64,000 bases of DNA. It comes from a virus. The stretch spans positions 1 to 64,000 of IMG/VR virus record IMGVR_UViG_3300044974_000700, one strand, 5' to 3'. The position numbers were made by a program, and so were the translations under genes. Below, piece after piece: positions 9,905 to 17,697 of this stretch. Within the stretch, counting starts at the first letter, position 1, and each line of letters begins with the position of its first letter. Below the pieces are notes generated by a model. That model saw nothing but the letters and a program-made list of their open reading frames with translations, made no database searches and was not told the DNA's origin.

Positions 9905-10462
9905 ATGGAGAATATAAAAGAAAAACTTAGTGATGTTTTACATCATTACGTTGCAATAGCAGTTGGTTTAATGTTTTTATACTCTGGTACGCCAGTTATA
10001 AGTTCTATGCCAGCTGAGGCTTTGGTTGTAAAACCAGAGACAAAAAATGAAGCACAACTGAAAAGAGAAACGCTGGAAAAATTCAGCAATACTGTATATA
10101 AGCCTTCAGAGATGCTTACAGACGAAGAACTTAAAAAGCTTCTTAAGAATGTAGGATTTGAAGGAAACGCCCTTAAAATGGCGTGGGCCATTGCTAAAGC
10201 GGAGTCCAATGGGCGCCCTATGGCATATAATGGCAACAGGAATACTGGAGACAGTTCCTACGGAATTTTTCAGATCAATATGCTGGGAACTCTTGGCACA
10301 GATCGTAAAGAGAAATTCGAATTGAGATCAAACGTACTTTTGTTTGATCCAGTCATAAACGCAGAGATAACGTATTACATGACTCAAGGCGGAAAGAATT
10401 GGTCATCTTGGCCTAATTCTATTAGCAAAGCAAAGAAGTTGGTAACTCAATTTCCAAAGTAG
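9905..10462 (+). CDS. Secreted lysozyme/transglycosylase-like protein
   Basis: 185 residues from ATG 9905, chosen because GGAGG sits nine bases upstream and because a longer TTG start at 9842 would overlap the promoter. Residues 12-35 are hydrophobic (HYVAIAVGLMFLYSG), a signal peptide or anchor. The C-terminal 110 residues have the lysozyme-like pattern: AWAIAKAESNGRP with the likely catalytic Glu, then GDSSYGIFQINM, then FDPVINAEITYYM. This fold cleaves peptidoglycan glycan strands. Likely for cell-wall opening or lysis. Ends with tandem stops TAG TAA. Confidence 0.85.
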   Translation: MENIKEKLSDVLHHYVAIAVGLMFLYSGTPVISSMPAEALVVKPETKNEAQLKRETLEKFSNTVYKPSEMLTDEELKKLLKNVGFEGNALKMAWAIAKAESNGRPMAYNGNRNTGDSSYGIFQINMLGTLGTDRKEKFELRSNVLLFDPVINAEITYYMTQGGKNWSSWPNSISKAKKLVTQFPK

Positions 10463-10474
10463 TAAGGAGATAAA

Positions 10475-10684
10475 TTGAAGATACAGGTAGTATCTAAATA
10501 TTTAACTCTTGCAAGAGAGGGCCTTGTTCCTAATATAGAATGTCCATTAGATCAAGGCCTTCTTTTTGCTAATACAGATATGGAAGACAATATATTCATA
10601 TATTGCATATCCTGTGAGTACAAAAAATATATAGGAATGCATCTTTACAAAAACATGGAAGGCTTAATAAATGGAAAAAAGTAA
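10475..10684 (+). CDS. Small protein with zinc-binding Cys pattern
   Basis: 69 residues, TTG start with AAGGAG six bases upstream. Cys residues at NIECPLDQG and IYCISCEYKKY (C...CxxC) suggest a metal site. The end (YIGMHLYKNMEGL) is unremarkable. Overlaps the next gene by 14 bases. Not recognised beyond this. Confidence 0.65.
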   Translation: MKIQVVSKYLTLAREGLVPNIECPLDQGLLFANTDMEDNIFIYCISCEYKKYIGMHLYKNMEGLINGKK

Positions 10685-10868
10685 ATATAATAAAGATTTA
10701 ATTTTAGATTTATCAATGGTTATACCGTGTGCACATATACCACGTGAATTTATTGCTGATAGAGTAACCAAATATTTTATTACATATTTAGAAAAAAATT
10801 TAGAAAATGGTAAAAGTATTAAAGAAATTCTTTTAGATATAACTGGTGATGAAAAATATAATGGATGA
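10671..10868 (+). CDS. Hypothetical protein
   Basis: 65 residues, mainly helical (YNKDLILDLSMVIPCAHIP, RVTKYFITYLEKNLENG). Overlaps genes on both sides, as expected in a tight operon. Not recognised. Confidence 0.65.
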   Translation: MEKSKYNKDLILDLSMVIPCAHIPREFIADRVTKYFITYLEKNLENGKSIKEILLDITGDEKYNG

Positions 10869-11070
10869 GGCTCAAGATTTAGAAGAAAATTTACCTTTAG
10901 TAAATTATATTATGAGTCATAGAATATATGACATGCTTACATTGATAGCAAATATATTAGCAAAAGATGAAAATGATAGACATCAAATAAATAAAATGGT
11001 AGAATATCATAAAGAGGGATTTTTGCTGGGACCCTCCCCAGCATTTAGAGGCAAGGAAAATAATGAGTAA
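10861..11070 (+). CDS. Hypothetical helical protein
   Basis: 69 residues from ATG 10861; an in-frame GTG at 10846 could extend it by five residues. The coding overlap with the previous gene suggests coupling. Contains LVNYIMSHRIYDMLTLIANI and ends in a Pro-rich GPSPAFRG. Not recognised. Confidence 0.6.
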   Translation: MDEAQDLEENLPLVNYIMSHRIYDMLTLIANILAKDENDRHQINKMVEYHKEGFLLGPSPAFRGKENNE

Positions 11071-11248
11071 AGAAGAAGTAATTGCAATTATGGTTGCCAC
11101 ATTTAATGAAATTAATAAAAATATGGCAGTTATGAGCGGAATGGCAGAAGAAGAGGCAGATAAGTTTATAGAACAAAGTAGGCCTTCTATTGAACACACT
11201 TTAACTTCTGTTTATGACGTTTTAGTAGAAAAACAAATCATAAAATAA
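11063..11248 (+). CDS. Hypothetical helical protein
   Basis: 61 residues with AAGGAAAATA before the ATG. Predicted almost all alpha-helical (EVIAIMVATFNEINKNMAVM). Last gene before the hairpin cluster. Not recognised. Confidence 0.65.
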   Translation: MSKEEVIAIMVATFNEINKNMAVMSGMAEEEADKFIEQSRPSIEHTLTSVYDVLVEKQIIK

Positions 11249-11252
11249 TATT

Positions 11253-11341
11253 GCATGGAGCGGGCATTTTTGTCCCCGTGCAGTGCGCCTTATAGGCGCA
11301 GAAACCCCCACAGGATCCGCCTCTTGTTGGGGGTTTCGTTT
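11253..11341 (+). terminator. Three-hairpin region ending in a Rho-independent terminator
   Basis: Three stems in a row: GCATGG.../...CCCCGTGC (11253-11282), TGCGCC-TTATA-GGCGCA (11284-11300), and GAAACCCCCA / TGGGGGTTTC (11301-11337) followed by GTTTTG. The last is a clear terminator for the lysozyme operon. The first two are more than termination needs. Confidence 0.8.
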
Positions 11342-11344
11342 TGC

Positions 11345-11350
11345 TATAAT
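11345..11350 (+). promoter_or_regulatory. -10 box of a leaderless promoter
   Basis: TATAAT ends exactly six bases before the ATG at 11357, so the expected transcription start is the A of the start codon. There is no room for a Shine-Dalgarno site. Confidence 0.7.
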
Positions 11351-11356
11351 ATATAT

Positions 11357-12049
11357 ATGACAACTTATCTTCAAAAAGAAATGGAAGAGGCGGGATATAA
11401 AACGTCTTCGCCTATAGATGGTATTTTATTAGTACATGATTTTGTAACAGATGAAGAAATTAATCAGTATTTTGAAATGATAAATTCTGCAACAGAAGAA
11501 GATTGGCAGGGGTGGTATACAAATAATTTAAAAAATTTTTGTTTAGAAAAATTTGGTAGAGATGACGTAGAAAATCTAGTAGCTGAAGGAAAGTTTGAAA
11601 TTACAAGTAACTGGCATGACAAAAATTTAGAGTTTATAGACAATAAATTAAATCATATTGTGACTAAAAGATTGCAAGATGTAATAAAAACTGGTCCTGA
11701 AAAGTTAATATGTTCTGGATTTTATTTTTTTCAAAGAATGTATGAAGGGGTAGAATTAGTAGCACATACTGACCAATATACTGACCCTTCAATAAAATAT
11801 GCTGCAATTATATATATACATGATGATTACAATGCTGGAGAAATTTTTTGGCCCAATGTTAATTTTGAAATGAAGCCAAAGCCAAAAGACTTATTAATAT
11901 TTCCAGGTAATGATGAATTTAATCATGGAGTAAGACATGTTGCTGCTGGTCCTACAAGATATGTAGTTCCAGCATTTTTAAAATCTCCAAATTTTTATGA
12001 AGATAAAGTGTTTACAAATCAAAAAGAGTATTTACCTAAAGAATATTAA
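11357..12049 (+). CDS. 2OG-Fe(II) oxygenase
   Basis: 230 residues. ATG 11357 was chosen because the longer frame upstream runs through the terminator. Double-stranded beta-helix enzyme of the prolyl-hydroxylase type. Iron ligands are seen as HTD (LVAHTDQYTDP) and a distal His (DEFNHGVRHV), followed by the Arg for 2-oxoglutarate (GPTRYVVPAF). The conserved middle IYIHDDYNAGEIFW and KPKPKDLLIFPG match other copies in this window. Substrate unknown. The gene converges on the next gene with a four-base overlap of the 3' ends. Confidence 0.88.
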   Translation: MTTYLQKEMEEAGYKTSSPIDGILLVHDFVTDEEINQYFEMINSATEEDWQGWYTNNLKNFCLEKFGRDDVENLVAEGKFEITSNWHDKNLEFIDNKLNHIVTKRLQDVIKTGPEKLICSGFYFFQRMYEGVELVAHTDQYTDPSIKYAAIIYIHDDYNAGEIFWPNVNFEMKPKPKDLLIFPGNDEFNHGVRHVAAGPTRYVVPAFLKSPNFYEDKVFTNQKEYLPKEY

Positions 12050-12630
12050 AGTAATTCTTTTACTAATTTAAATTTTGAATCTGTATCGCAAAAAAACATT
12101 GTAAAGTTATATCTTTCGCCAGATGTTACTGGATAAACAGTGTGATAAACATTTTCAGTCATCAATATCAAAGTTCCTGGTTTAGGCCTAAACTTTAGAT
12201 CTCCTTCATGAACTACCCCAGCTACTCTATCTACAAAATCTGGATTTTCTAAATTAAGCTCTCCATTTTCATAATCATCATTTAGGTATAAAAGACTTGT
12301 GTAAATAACATCGCCTTCTTTTTCTTCTGGATAAAAATGTCTTTTGTCTTGGTGTCTTGTATATTCAGCATTATTTGCTAGCCTAGCGCCAAAGCAGGTG
12401 ATTATCCTTAAATCATTTTTTGTATTATATTTTTCTTTAAAAAAGTATTCTGAAAATCCAAATACTTTTCTAAGCACTTCTCTTACAGACCTGTCGCTTT
12501 CAAAAATATCATATCCTCCCAAAAACTTATCAGAATCTGGATTTTTTTTATAAATATCTTTACAGGATTTTAATAATATAGAAGTTTCTTCAGAAGATAA
12601 AAAATCTTCTATTATTGTCCACCCTAGCAT
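12046..12630 (-). CDS. 2OG-Fe(II) oxygenase
   Basis: 194 residues. Iron motif HQD (TRHQDKRHFYP), distal His in ENVYHTVYPVTSGERYNF with the 2-oxoglutarate Arg. Core LLYLNDDYENGELNL and FRPKPGTLILM is shared with its paralogues. First of three oxygenase-fold genes in a minus-strand run. Probably acts on a protein or small molecule; substrate unknown. Confidence 0.88.
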   Translation of the reverse strand: MLGWTIIEDFLSSEETSILLKSCKDIYKKNPDSDKFLGGYDIFESDRSVREVLRKVFGFSEYFFKEKYNTKNDLRIITCFGARLANNAEYTRHQDKRHFYPEEKEGDVIYTSLLYLNDDYENGELNLENPDFVDRVAGVVHEGDLKFRPKPGTLILMTENVYHTVYPVTSGERYNFTMFFCDTDSKFKLVKELL

Positions 12631-12636
12631 TATATA

Positions 12637-13335
12637 CTACTGCCAATAACCTTCTTGAATATCTGTCATAGTTAAATCTAAAAAGTTTTTTACAGTATCT
12701 GGAGTTGTATCTCCTACTGGCGTATTTATGTCTGATACTGGATCAAAACTTGAAACAGAGTAAGATTTTGATACAGAAGAGCTAAACCAGATAACGTCTC
12801 CAGAGTTAATCTTTTCAGAAACACTTCCTACATTAATATCTCCGCCTTCTTCAAAAGTGTCTGTTGAAAGACCAACAATGACACACCATGCAGGATCGGC
12901 TGAAGATTCTTGGCCTGGCGTCCAACCATCTGAAGTAGGCAAAACAAATTTTTTAACCACTATGCCGTTCTTGTCTTCAGAATCTTTTGAAGAATACGAA
13001 CTAGATGAAGCCCCTGTACCAATTGAAGAAGAGCTAATTTTTATATCTTGAACAATATTTAAATACAAACTGTCTATGTTGTATACAGATTTCATTTCAT
13101 TTTTTATTTTTGTAAAAATTTCTTTTACTTGATTTTTATATTGATAGCTCTCTGCGGCATTCTGAATAAATTTAGAAGAGATAAATCCAACTTCATACTT
13201 ATCTGACTCTGATTTATACAAAGAAGAATAATTAGATAAAACTGCAACTTCCTCTGGTGTTAAAAAACTTTTTCTGTAATATACACCTAAATGATCATAT
13301 TTTTTTGCAGGTGACGTTGAATTTAAAATTGACAT
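12637..13335 (-). CDS. Degenerate 2OG-oxygenase-like protein without iron ligands
   Basis: 232 residues. The second half follows the paralogue core (WCVIVGLSTDTFEEGGDINV, then INSGDVIWFSS, then SKSYSV) but the HxD and distal His are absent; Ser and Lys occupy the places where His is expected. The middle is Ser-rich (IGTGASSSSYSSKDSEDK). Likely a non-catalytic relative, perhaps a scaffold. The relation to the fold is my inference from pattern, not from a search. Confidence 0.6.
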   Translation of the reverse strand: MSILNSTSPAKKYDHLGVYYRKSFLTPEEVAVLSNYSSLYKSESDKYEVGFISSKFIQNAAESYQYKNQVKEIFTKIKNEMKSVYNIDSLYLNIVQDIKISSSSIGTGASSSSYSSKDSEDKNGIVVKKFVLPTSDGWTPGQESSADPAWCVIVGLSTDTFEEGGDINVGSVSEKINSGDVIWFSSSVSKSYSVSSFDPVSDINTPVGDTTPDTVKNFLDLTMTDIQEGYWQ

Positions 13336-13592
13336 TATGCCCTCTCAATTAACCATTCGTTATAAGATTTCTTTTCTGCTTCTGTTCCATATTTTTTAAC
13401 TAGGTAGTCGACTACTTCATCTGAAGTTTTACCATCGAACCATGCGGCTGTTAAAGAAGACCCAATCTCTTGACATTGTTCTTCTGTTAATTCATTAAAA
13501 TCGTGACCCGCCTCTTTTGAAAGGTCATTAGCTAGCTTTGATGTAAACTCTACTAAAAGATCTTCGCTTTTAGTGTACTCTATCCAATTCAT
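13335..13592 (-). CDS. Hypothetical acidic protein
   Basis: 85 residues, acidic and helical (NDLSKEAGHDFNELTEEQCQ, VVDYLVKKYGTEAEKK). Clear ribosome binding site AGGAGG before the ATG. One-base overlap with the downstream oxygenase-like gene. Not recognised. Confidence 0.7.
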   Translation of the reverse strand: MNWIEYTKSEDLLVEFTSKLANDLSKEAGHDFNELTEEQCQEIGSSLTAAWFDGKTSDEVVDYLVKKYGTEAEKKSYNEWLIERA

Positions 13593-13646
13593 TTTGTGCC
13601 TCCTATTGGCTTATCTTTGCCCTAAACATATTATACATCAAAAAAT

Positions 13647-14393
13647 TCAATGGGTAATGTACTGCTTAGAGGCTTTATAATCTTTAACAAAATCTATTAT
13701 ATATGATAGTTGACCAAAATTCATGGGGTTGTGAAAAAATATACCCTCAACTCCCTTTTTTTCAAGTTTTTCTATTATTTCCTTTAAATCACTACGACTA
13801 ACTACCATGTCATCTTTATCTATTTTATTTGGGTCTCCTTGTATGACTGGAGACATTGAAATATAAAATGGTTTAGACACTGGAATATATCCATAGTCAG
13901 AATTATAAACACGATAATTCATTATTAAAGAATCTGAATACTCAGAATACTCTACAATATCACAGTGATGCCCAGATACGTAAATTTTATTTTCTGTTTT
14001 TCTACATTGAGAATATTCCTTTATCCATTCACCTAAAAAGTTACGGCGATCTTCTTGCGAAGAAGAATCGTTTACTTCACCAATAATTCCGCCATATATT
14101 TTCTCTGAATCTATAACCGCTCCTGGGACTATATTTAAAGAAAGTCTTCCTGGAGCAAAGGACTCAAAAGATTCAACAATTTCAGAAACATATTGTGGTG
14201 AAATTAAATATGGTCTTACTGCAACTATATATTCCATTTTGCTGGAGGGCATAATGTTATGTGCAAGAACAGAAAATGGATCTCCCATTTGTGCGTAAGC
14301 TAAAAGTACTCCGTCAAATCCTGCGCTTTCTAATTTAACAAATAAATTTTTAATATCAAAATAGTTGTGTCTACAAAACCAATAAAATTTCAT
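13647..14393 (-). CDS. Luciferase-like flavin-dependent monooxygenase
   Basis: 248 residues, shorter than the usual 330-380. Residues about 70-120 (YIVAVRPYLISPQYVSEIVE, FAPGRLSLNIVPG) match the LLM class, where alkanesulfonate monooxygenase SsuD has 'ALRPGxxxPxxxARxxxTLDxxSxGRxxxNIVxG'. A conserved END-like segment is replaced by GGIIGEVNDSSSQEDRRNFL. These enzymes use reduced FMN and oxygen. A second copy lies at 31,363. The shortened TIM barrel is odd. Substrate unknown; an organosulfur substrate is possible. Confidence 0.8.
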   Translation of the reverse strand: MKFYWFCRHNYFDIKNLFVKLESAGFDGVLLAYAQMGDPFSVLAHNIMPSSKMEYIVAVRPYLISPQYVSEIVESFESFAPGRLSLNIVPGAVIDSEKIYGGIIGEVNDSSSQEDRRNFLGEWIKEYSQCRKTENKIYVSGHHCDIVEYSEYSDSLIMNYRVYNSDYGYIPVSKPFYISMSPVIQGDPNKIDKDDMVVSRSDLKEIIEKLEKKGVEGIFFHNPMNFGQLSYIIDFVKDYKASKQYITH

Positions 14394-14457
14394 AATTTGA
14401 CCTTAATAAGTGAAAAAAGTGCGAAAAAAGTGCGGCGGCAAAATAAGAACATCAATA

Positions 14458-14613
14458 TTAAATATCCCAATCCCATCCAATTGGAGGCATAAAGCCTAAA
14501 TTCGGATAATCTTCTTGTTTAGGTGCAAATATATGTTCTTTAGGAGTCCATGACCCCATATCAATAACTAACATATATATCATCAATGTTTCACATGAAA
14601 CAATATAGGTCAT
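14458..14613 (-). CDS. Small hypothetical protein
   Basis: 51 residues, GGAG seven bases before the ATG. The N-terminal part is hydrophobic and Met-rich (ETLMIYMLVIDMG) and the end is Pro/Trp-rich (FMPPIGWDWD). Fits the gap between two known genes on the same strand. Not recognised. Confidence 0.5.
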   Translation of the reverse strand: MTYIVSCETLMIYMLVIDMGSWTPKEHIFAPKQEDYPNLGFMPPIGWDWDI

Positions 14614-14621
14614 AAATACTC

Positions 14622-15437
14622 CTAAATATTAGCTACTCTTCTTGGTGTTAAATCAGAAGGTATATTTTTAAAATAAAACTTTTCTCTTATATGTTGAGCT
14701 TTTTTGGAAAGAATATCTAGCCATTCTTCTTCACCATATTTCTCCAGACCCTCCAAATATTCCGCACTTGCTTCTTTATTATATACAGCAAAGTATCTAG
14801 CAAAATACTTAGGATTGTCTTTTACTATATGAGATGCATGTAAATAGCGATTATTTGGATCTATATCTGGAGAGCCAGATGGAAATACTATTACATCCCC
14901 CGCCTTTGGTTTATATTGAACAACTTCTTCTCCAGTGTAAAAATCAATTTCTCCGCCATCAAAATCATCATTAAAATATACAGTTATAGTAAAACCAGAT
15001 TTTATACCTGGTTGCCCATCAAATTCATTTTGATAGTCAGTATGATATGTTAATGCATGATCTGGGTCCTCATGTGTGCCTTTATCTGTTGGTTCATATT
15101 TACACACACTAGGACCAGAAATTTGCCATTCATACTGGTCGACTATTTTTTTATAATTATATTTTTCTACATGATGCTTAAATGTAATGTCGACAATTTT
15201 AAGTAGCTCTTGATATATAGATAATTCTTCTTTATTTTTTTCATTTACTGCATTTATATCCTCTAGCGAACAAGTTCTTAATATTTTACCAAACACATAC
15301 CAATCTTCCCAGCTTCCGAGCATGCTACTATTTTTAACTTCAGTATCTTTTATAAATTCAAATGTTTCATCAAGATTTTTAAATAGGTTTCTGTATACGT
15401 TTATGCTTTTGCCTATTTCATAGTTTTCTATTGTCAT
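14622..15437 (-). CDS. 2OG-Fe(II) oxygenase
   Basis: 271 residues. HTD motif in LTYHTDYQNEFDGQPG, core VYFNDDFDGGEIDF and YKPKAGDVIVFPSG, distal His in RYLHASHIVKDNPKYFARYF with the 2-oxoglutarate Arg. The closest relative in the window is the 280-residue copy at 36,477, which shares the long insert after HTD. A leaderless promoter (TATAGT six bases before ATG) lies upstream. Substrate unknown. Confidence 0.88.
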   Translation of the reverse strand: MTIENYEIGKSINVYRNLFKNLDETFEFIKDTEVKNSSMLGSWEDWYVFGKILRTCSLEDINAVNEKNKEELSIYQELLKIVDITFKHHVEKYNYKKIVDQYEWQISGPSVCKYEPTDKGTHEDPDHALTYHTDYQNEFDGQPGIKSGFTITVYFNDDFDGGEIDFYTGEEVVQYKPKAGDVIVFPSGSPDIDPNNRYLHASHIVKDNPKYFARYFAVYNKEASAEYLEGLEKYGEEEWLDILSKKAQHIREKFYFKNIPSDLTPRRVANI

Positions 15438-15442
15438 ATACT

Positions 15443-15448
15443 AACTAT
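15443..15448 (-). promoter_or_regulatory. -10 box of a leaderless promoter
   Basis: TATAGT followed by six bases and the ATG at 15437 on the minus strand. Confidence 0.5.
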
Positions 15449-15470
15449 ATCATATCTGTATATCTATAAG

Positions 15471-15545
15471 TAGGCCTAATCGGATTTGAACCGATACTCG
15501 ATTGTATATAAGACAATTGCTTTCACCAGATTAAGCTATAGGCCC
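15471..15545 (-). tRNA. tRNA-Ile (anticodon TAT)
   Basis: Cloverleaf on the minus strand: acceptor GGGCCTA/TAGGCCT, D stem GCTT/AAGC, anticodon stem ATTGT/ACAAT with loop CTTATAT, T stem ATCGG/CCGAT with loop TTCAAAT. Reads AUA, a codon frequent in AT-rich genes. CCA is not encoded. Confidence 0.9.
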
Positions 15546-15617
15546 GTATATTTGTATTAATAAACCGCATATACAGGTTATTATGGCTATTGCTGTTATG
15601 GTGATAATTAGTCTCAT
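15531..15617 (-). CDS. Possible small membrane peptide
   Basis: 28 residues, almost entirely hydrophobic (IITITAIAIITCICGLLI), with AAAGGCGGG upstream. Its end overlaps the tRNA-Ile gene, which lowers confidence. Confidence 0.3.
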   Translation of the reverse strand: MRLIITITAIAIITCICGLLIQIYGPIA

Positions 15618-15726
15618 TTTTAGTTTCCCGCCTTTTCTTGTATATATATAATATATATTATATAGTGATATCTGGGAATATTAGATTTTAGGAAAGCCCC
15701 CCTACCCCCCAAAAAGAAAAAATCTT

Positions 15727-15804
15727 TTAAGAGATAGAGAAGCTACATCTGGTGTATATTGAGTTCCAGTGTAAGCCCCCACAAACCGAACATAAGTGTA
15801 ACAT
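15727..15804 (-). CDS. Possible 25-residue peptide
   Basis: Starts at ATG 15804 directly on the stop of the TauD-like gene (TAAATG) and has LCSVCGGLHW with a CxxC pair. Too short to be sure. The rest of 15,618-15,800 is AT-rich with a run of Cs (15,697-15,709). Confidence 0.25.
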   Translation of the reverse strand: MLHLCSVCGGLHWNSIYTRCSFSIS

Positions 15805-16716
15805 TTATGCTTTATCAAAGTCAATAGGTAGGGTACGATAATATACATCGAACGTGCCTTCCCAATTATTTTTAGTTGCCCACCATCCACGAAATTTTCT
15901 TTTCCTAGAATCAAAACCACCAGTTATTGAATGAGCCATTTTAAAAAGATCTGGTATTAGCAAATCACCTTCTTGCCATTCATGAATAAGACATATATCA
16001 TCTGTTTCGCTAGCAAGAGATTTTGCAACCTTCATCTTAGTTTGCATTGTTTGTTTTGCATACATTGCAATTTGTTCTTTAGTTGGCTTTTCTCCATTTA
16101 TGTTATCTAAACAATTTATTTTTCCAAGATGATTAGGCTGAACACCTAGATTTGCAATCCTATAAGTTTTTTTACCAGTTAAAAAATGGTCAACTGCTAT
16201 TGGTCTATTTGCAATCCATTCATCTCCGATTTTCCAATGTTTGTGTGGATCTGCAAATTCATTTAATCCATGTCCTTCTTTTGGTTCATGATAAACTTTT
16301 ATATATGCAGATAGTGCAAACTCTTTGTCTTCATCCGATAAGTTTTCAAAATATTTATCCATTGGATAAAATAAAGTTCTTCCGTTTTTAGAATCTTCTT
16401 CTTTAAATGTGTGCATATTCCAGCTAGCTGCACATATAGGATTTTCCCAATACGAATGCTCAACATGCCAGTTTAATATACAATGATCATTAGTTTGTTT
16501 TTCTAAAGTGTTATGATCTTCATTATATGCATTAGCAACCTTCCAACCAATTTTTTCTCCCAGCCCCACCATTAATCTTTTTTGTTCTTCAAAACTTACA
16601 AATGCATTTCTAAAAGCTATGAGACCTTGATTAATAAATATATCTCTGTATTTTTCCCAATCGTTTAGGATATTATCTACTCCAGGAAATTCTATTGGTT
16701 TAATAAGTGTTGGCAT
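15805..16716 (-). CDS. TauD/TfdA-like 2OG dioxygenase
   Basis: 303 residues, close to the TauD length. N-terminal GLIAFRNAFVSFEEQKRLMVG is the typical TauD start. Iron ligands: HVE in NWHVEHSYWENP, with Glu in place of Asp, and a distal His in KMAHSITGGF; the Arg for 2-oxoglutarate follows in SRKRKFRGWWA. TauD releases sulfite from taurine, but family members act on many small molecules. A leaderless promoter (TATAAT six bases before ATG) drives it. First gene of the minus-strand block, divergent from the early region. Confidence 0.85.
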   Translation of the reverse strand: MPTLIKPIEFPGVDNILNDWEKYRDIFINQGLIAFRNAFVSFEEQKRLMVGLGEKIGWKVANAYNEDHNTLEKQTNDHCILNWHVEHSYWENPICAASWNMHTFKEEDSKNGRTLFYPMDKYFENLSDEDKEFALSAYIKVYHEPKEGHGLNEFADPHKHWKIGDEWIANRPIAVDHFLTGKKTYRIANLGVQPNHLGKINCLDNINGEKPTKEQIAMYAKQTMQTKMKVAKSLASETDDICLIHEWQEGDLLIPDLFKMAHSITGGFDSRKRKFRGWWATKNNWEGTFDVYYRTLPIDFDKA

Positions 16717-16977
16717 GTATTTATTATACTATTTTATAATTCTAGTTGACTACTTTTTAGATTTCTAAAAATGTTAATATATTTTTATGATGTATGATGC
16801 ATATCTAATACAAAACGGACATTTCGGATAGTGCGCCCATAATTGTGGCGTATCTCACATGAATTTTGTGTGATGTCAATCACAATGTCCGAATTGTTTG
16901 CATTTTCAACTTGCAATTTGTCAGACCCCCATGATAGTATTTTATTATTAGATAGAAAAAAGAAAGGAAGTTTTATA
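16717..16977. promoter_or_regulatory. Divergent control region left of the early genes
   Basis: Holds the leaderless promoter of the TauD-like gene (minus, TATAAT at 16723-16728) and the first early promoter (plus, 16919). Between them are CGGACATTTCGGA at 16816, its partial inverse ATGTCCG at 16884, and the palindrome TGTGATGTCAATCACA at 16870. These are candidate operator sites. Confidence 0.55.
16919..16940 (+). promoter_or_regulatory. RecA-NDp/PafBC-like promoter, variant
   Basis: TGTCAGAC, 8 bases, TAGTAT. Fits TGTCRGxx-N8-TAnnnT; drives the gene at 16978. Confidence 0.6.
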
Positions 16978-17154
16978 ATGACTTCACTAACACTAGAGCA
17001 AAAGATTATCAAGGCTGCTCACCTTATCGCTGACGGAAAGCCAGTATCTTTCCGAGGTGCTTCATTTGATACATACATGAAAGTAGAACGCCTTGCTAAT
17101 CGTATCAAGCAAGAGCGTGAGTTTCCTCAATGCCCATGCGGTGAGTGTGATTAA
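16978..17154 (+). CDS. Small early protein with C-terminal Cys cluster
   Basis: 58 residues, AAAGGAAG before the ATG. Helical (TLEQKIIKAAHLIADGKPV, YMKVERLANRIKQE) and ends with FPQCPCGECD, a possible metal site. First gene of the plus-strand early block. Not recognised. Confidence 0.7.
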   Translation: MTSLTLEQKIIKAAHLIADGKPVSFRGASFDTYMKVERLANRIKQEREFPQCPCGECD

Positions 17155-17172
17155 CCTCACACAATAGACACA

Positions 17173-17180
17173 GCGTGTCG
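17173..17180 (+). repeat. GCGTGTCG repeat, copy 1 of 6
   Basis: GCGTGTCGGCTTGATAA in the gap after the first early gene. Other copies: 17457, 18073, 18210 (inverted), 18567, 19838 (inverted). Confidence 0.6.
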
Positions 17181-17242
17181 GCTTGATAAAATTGAATAAA
17201 TCTGAAATAATACTAACTAACTAAAAGAAAGAAGGTAGCATA

Positions 17243-17440
17243 ATGAGTGCTAATCTATACAATGTCGAAAGCCTACTAGTAGGGAAGACCTATCGTAGCC
17301 GCTCCGTAGAGGGCGAAATAGTAGAGGCTGAAAAGCACCCTAAAGCGGTATGGTATGCGGACGCTGAGGCGTATCGTGTGCGTATTCGCAAGAGTAGCGG
17401 AGGTTATACCTACCGCAGCGTAGCGGTGAGTGTGGCATAA
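17243..17440 (+). CDS. Early protein, 'LLVGxxYR' family
   Basis: 65 residues. Similar along its length to the protein at 18,633: both have YxxExLLVGxxYRxxS, then GEI with AEK and a terminal VAVSVA/IAVKVA strand. A small beta-barrel is likely. More GC-rich than the surrounding genes. Function unknown. Confidence 0.75.
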   Translation: MSANLYNVESLLVGKTYRSRSVEGEIVEAEKHPKAVWYADAEAYRVRIRKSSGGYTYRSVAVSVA

Positions 17441-17456
17441 GTCACACCACGCCTAC

Positions 17457-17465
17457 GGCGTGTCG
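17457..17465 (+). repeat. GCGTGTCG repeat, copy 2
   Basis: GGCGTGTCGCCTTGATAA, directly before the promoter at 17475 and after the inverted stretch ACGCC. Confidence 0.6.
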
Positions 17466-17474
17466 CCTTGATAA

Positions 17475-17496
17475 TGTCGGTCATGTGTGATAGTCT
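17475..17496 (+). promoter_or_regulatory. RecA-NDp/PafBC-like promoter
   Basis: TGTCGGTC, 8 bases, TAGTCT; drives the short genes from 17541. Confidence 0.6.
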
Positions 17497-17540
17497 AACG
17501 ACATAACAAAATAAGAACTAACGAAAAGGAATAAAAGAAA

Positions 17541-17684
17541 ATGGATAGATACTTACTAATAGAATTAGGCTCAGACGGAATTGCCTTTGAAACCGCTCAA
17601 TTTGATTTCTACGCTTCATGGCTAGGAATTGGAATTGCTATCGTGTCAGTGGTAGCGTATAAGATTTATAAGAACAGAAAGTAA
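17541..17684 (+). CDS. Single-span membrane peptide
   Basis: 47 residues behind AACGAAAAGGAATAAAAG. Residues 20-43 form one membrane segment (FYASWLGIGIAIVSVVAYKI) followed by basic residues KNRK, so the C-terminus likely faces the cytoplasm. Early expression and small size resemble superinfection-exclusion peptides, but that is a guess. Confidence 0.65.
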   Translation: MDRYLLIELGSDGIAFETAQFDFYASWLGIGIAIVSVVAYKIYKNRK

Positions 17685-17697
17685 AGGAATAAAAATA

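Noticed and set aside
11255-11356. Upstream extension of the oxygenase gene
   Set aside because: It reads through the terminator hairpins; the leaderless ATG at 11357 fits better.
15702-15920. 72-codon minus-strand frame over the end of the TauD-like gene
   Set aside because: It lies mostly within the well-supported TauD-like gene in another frame and in a poly-C region.
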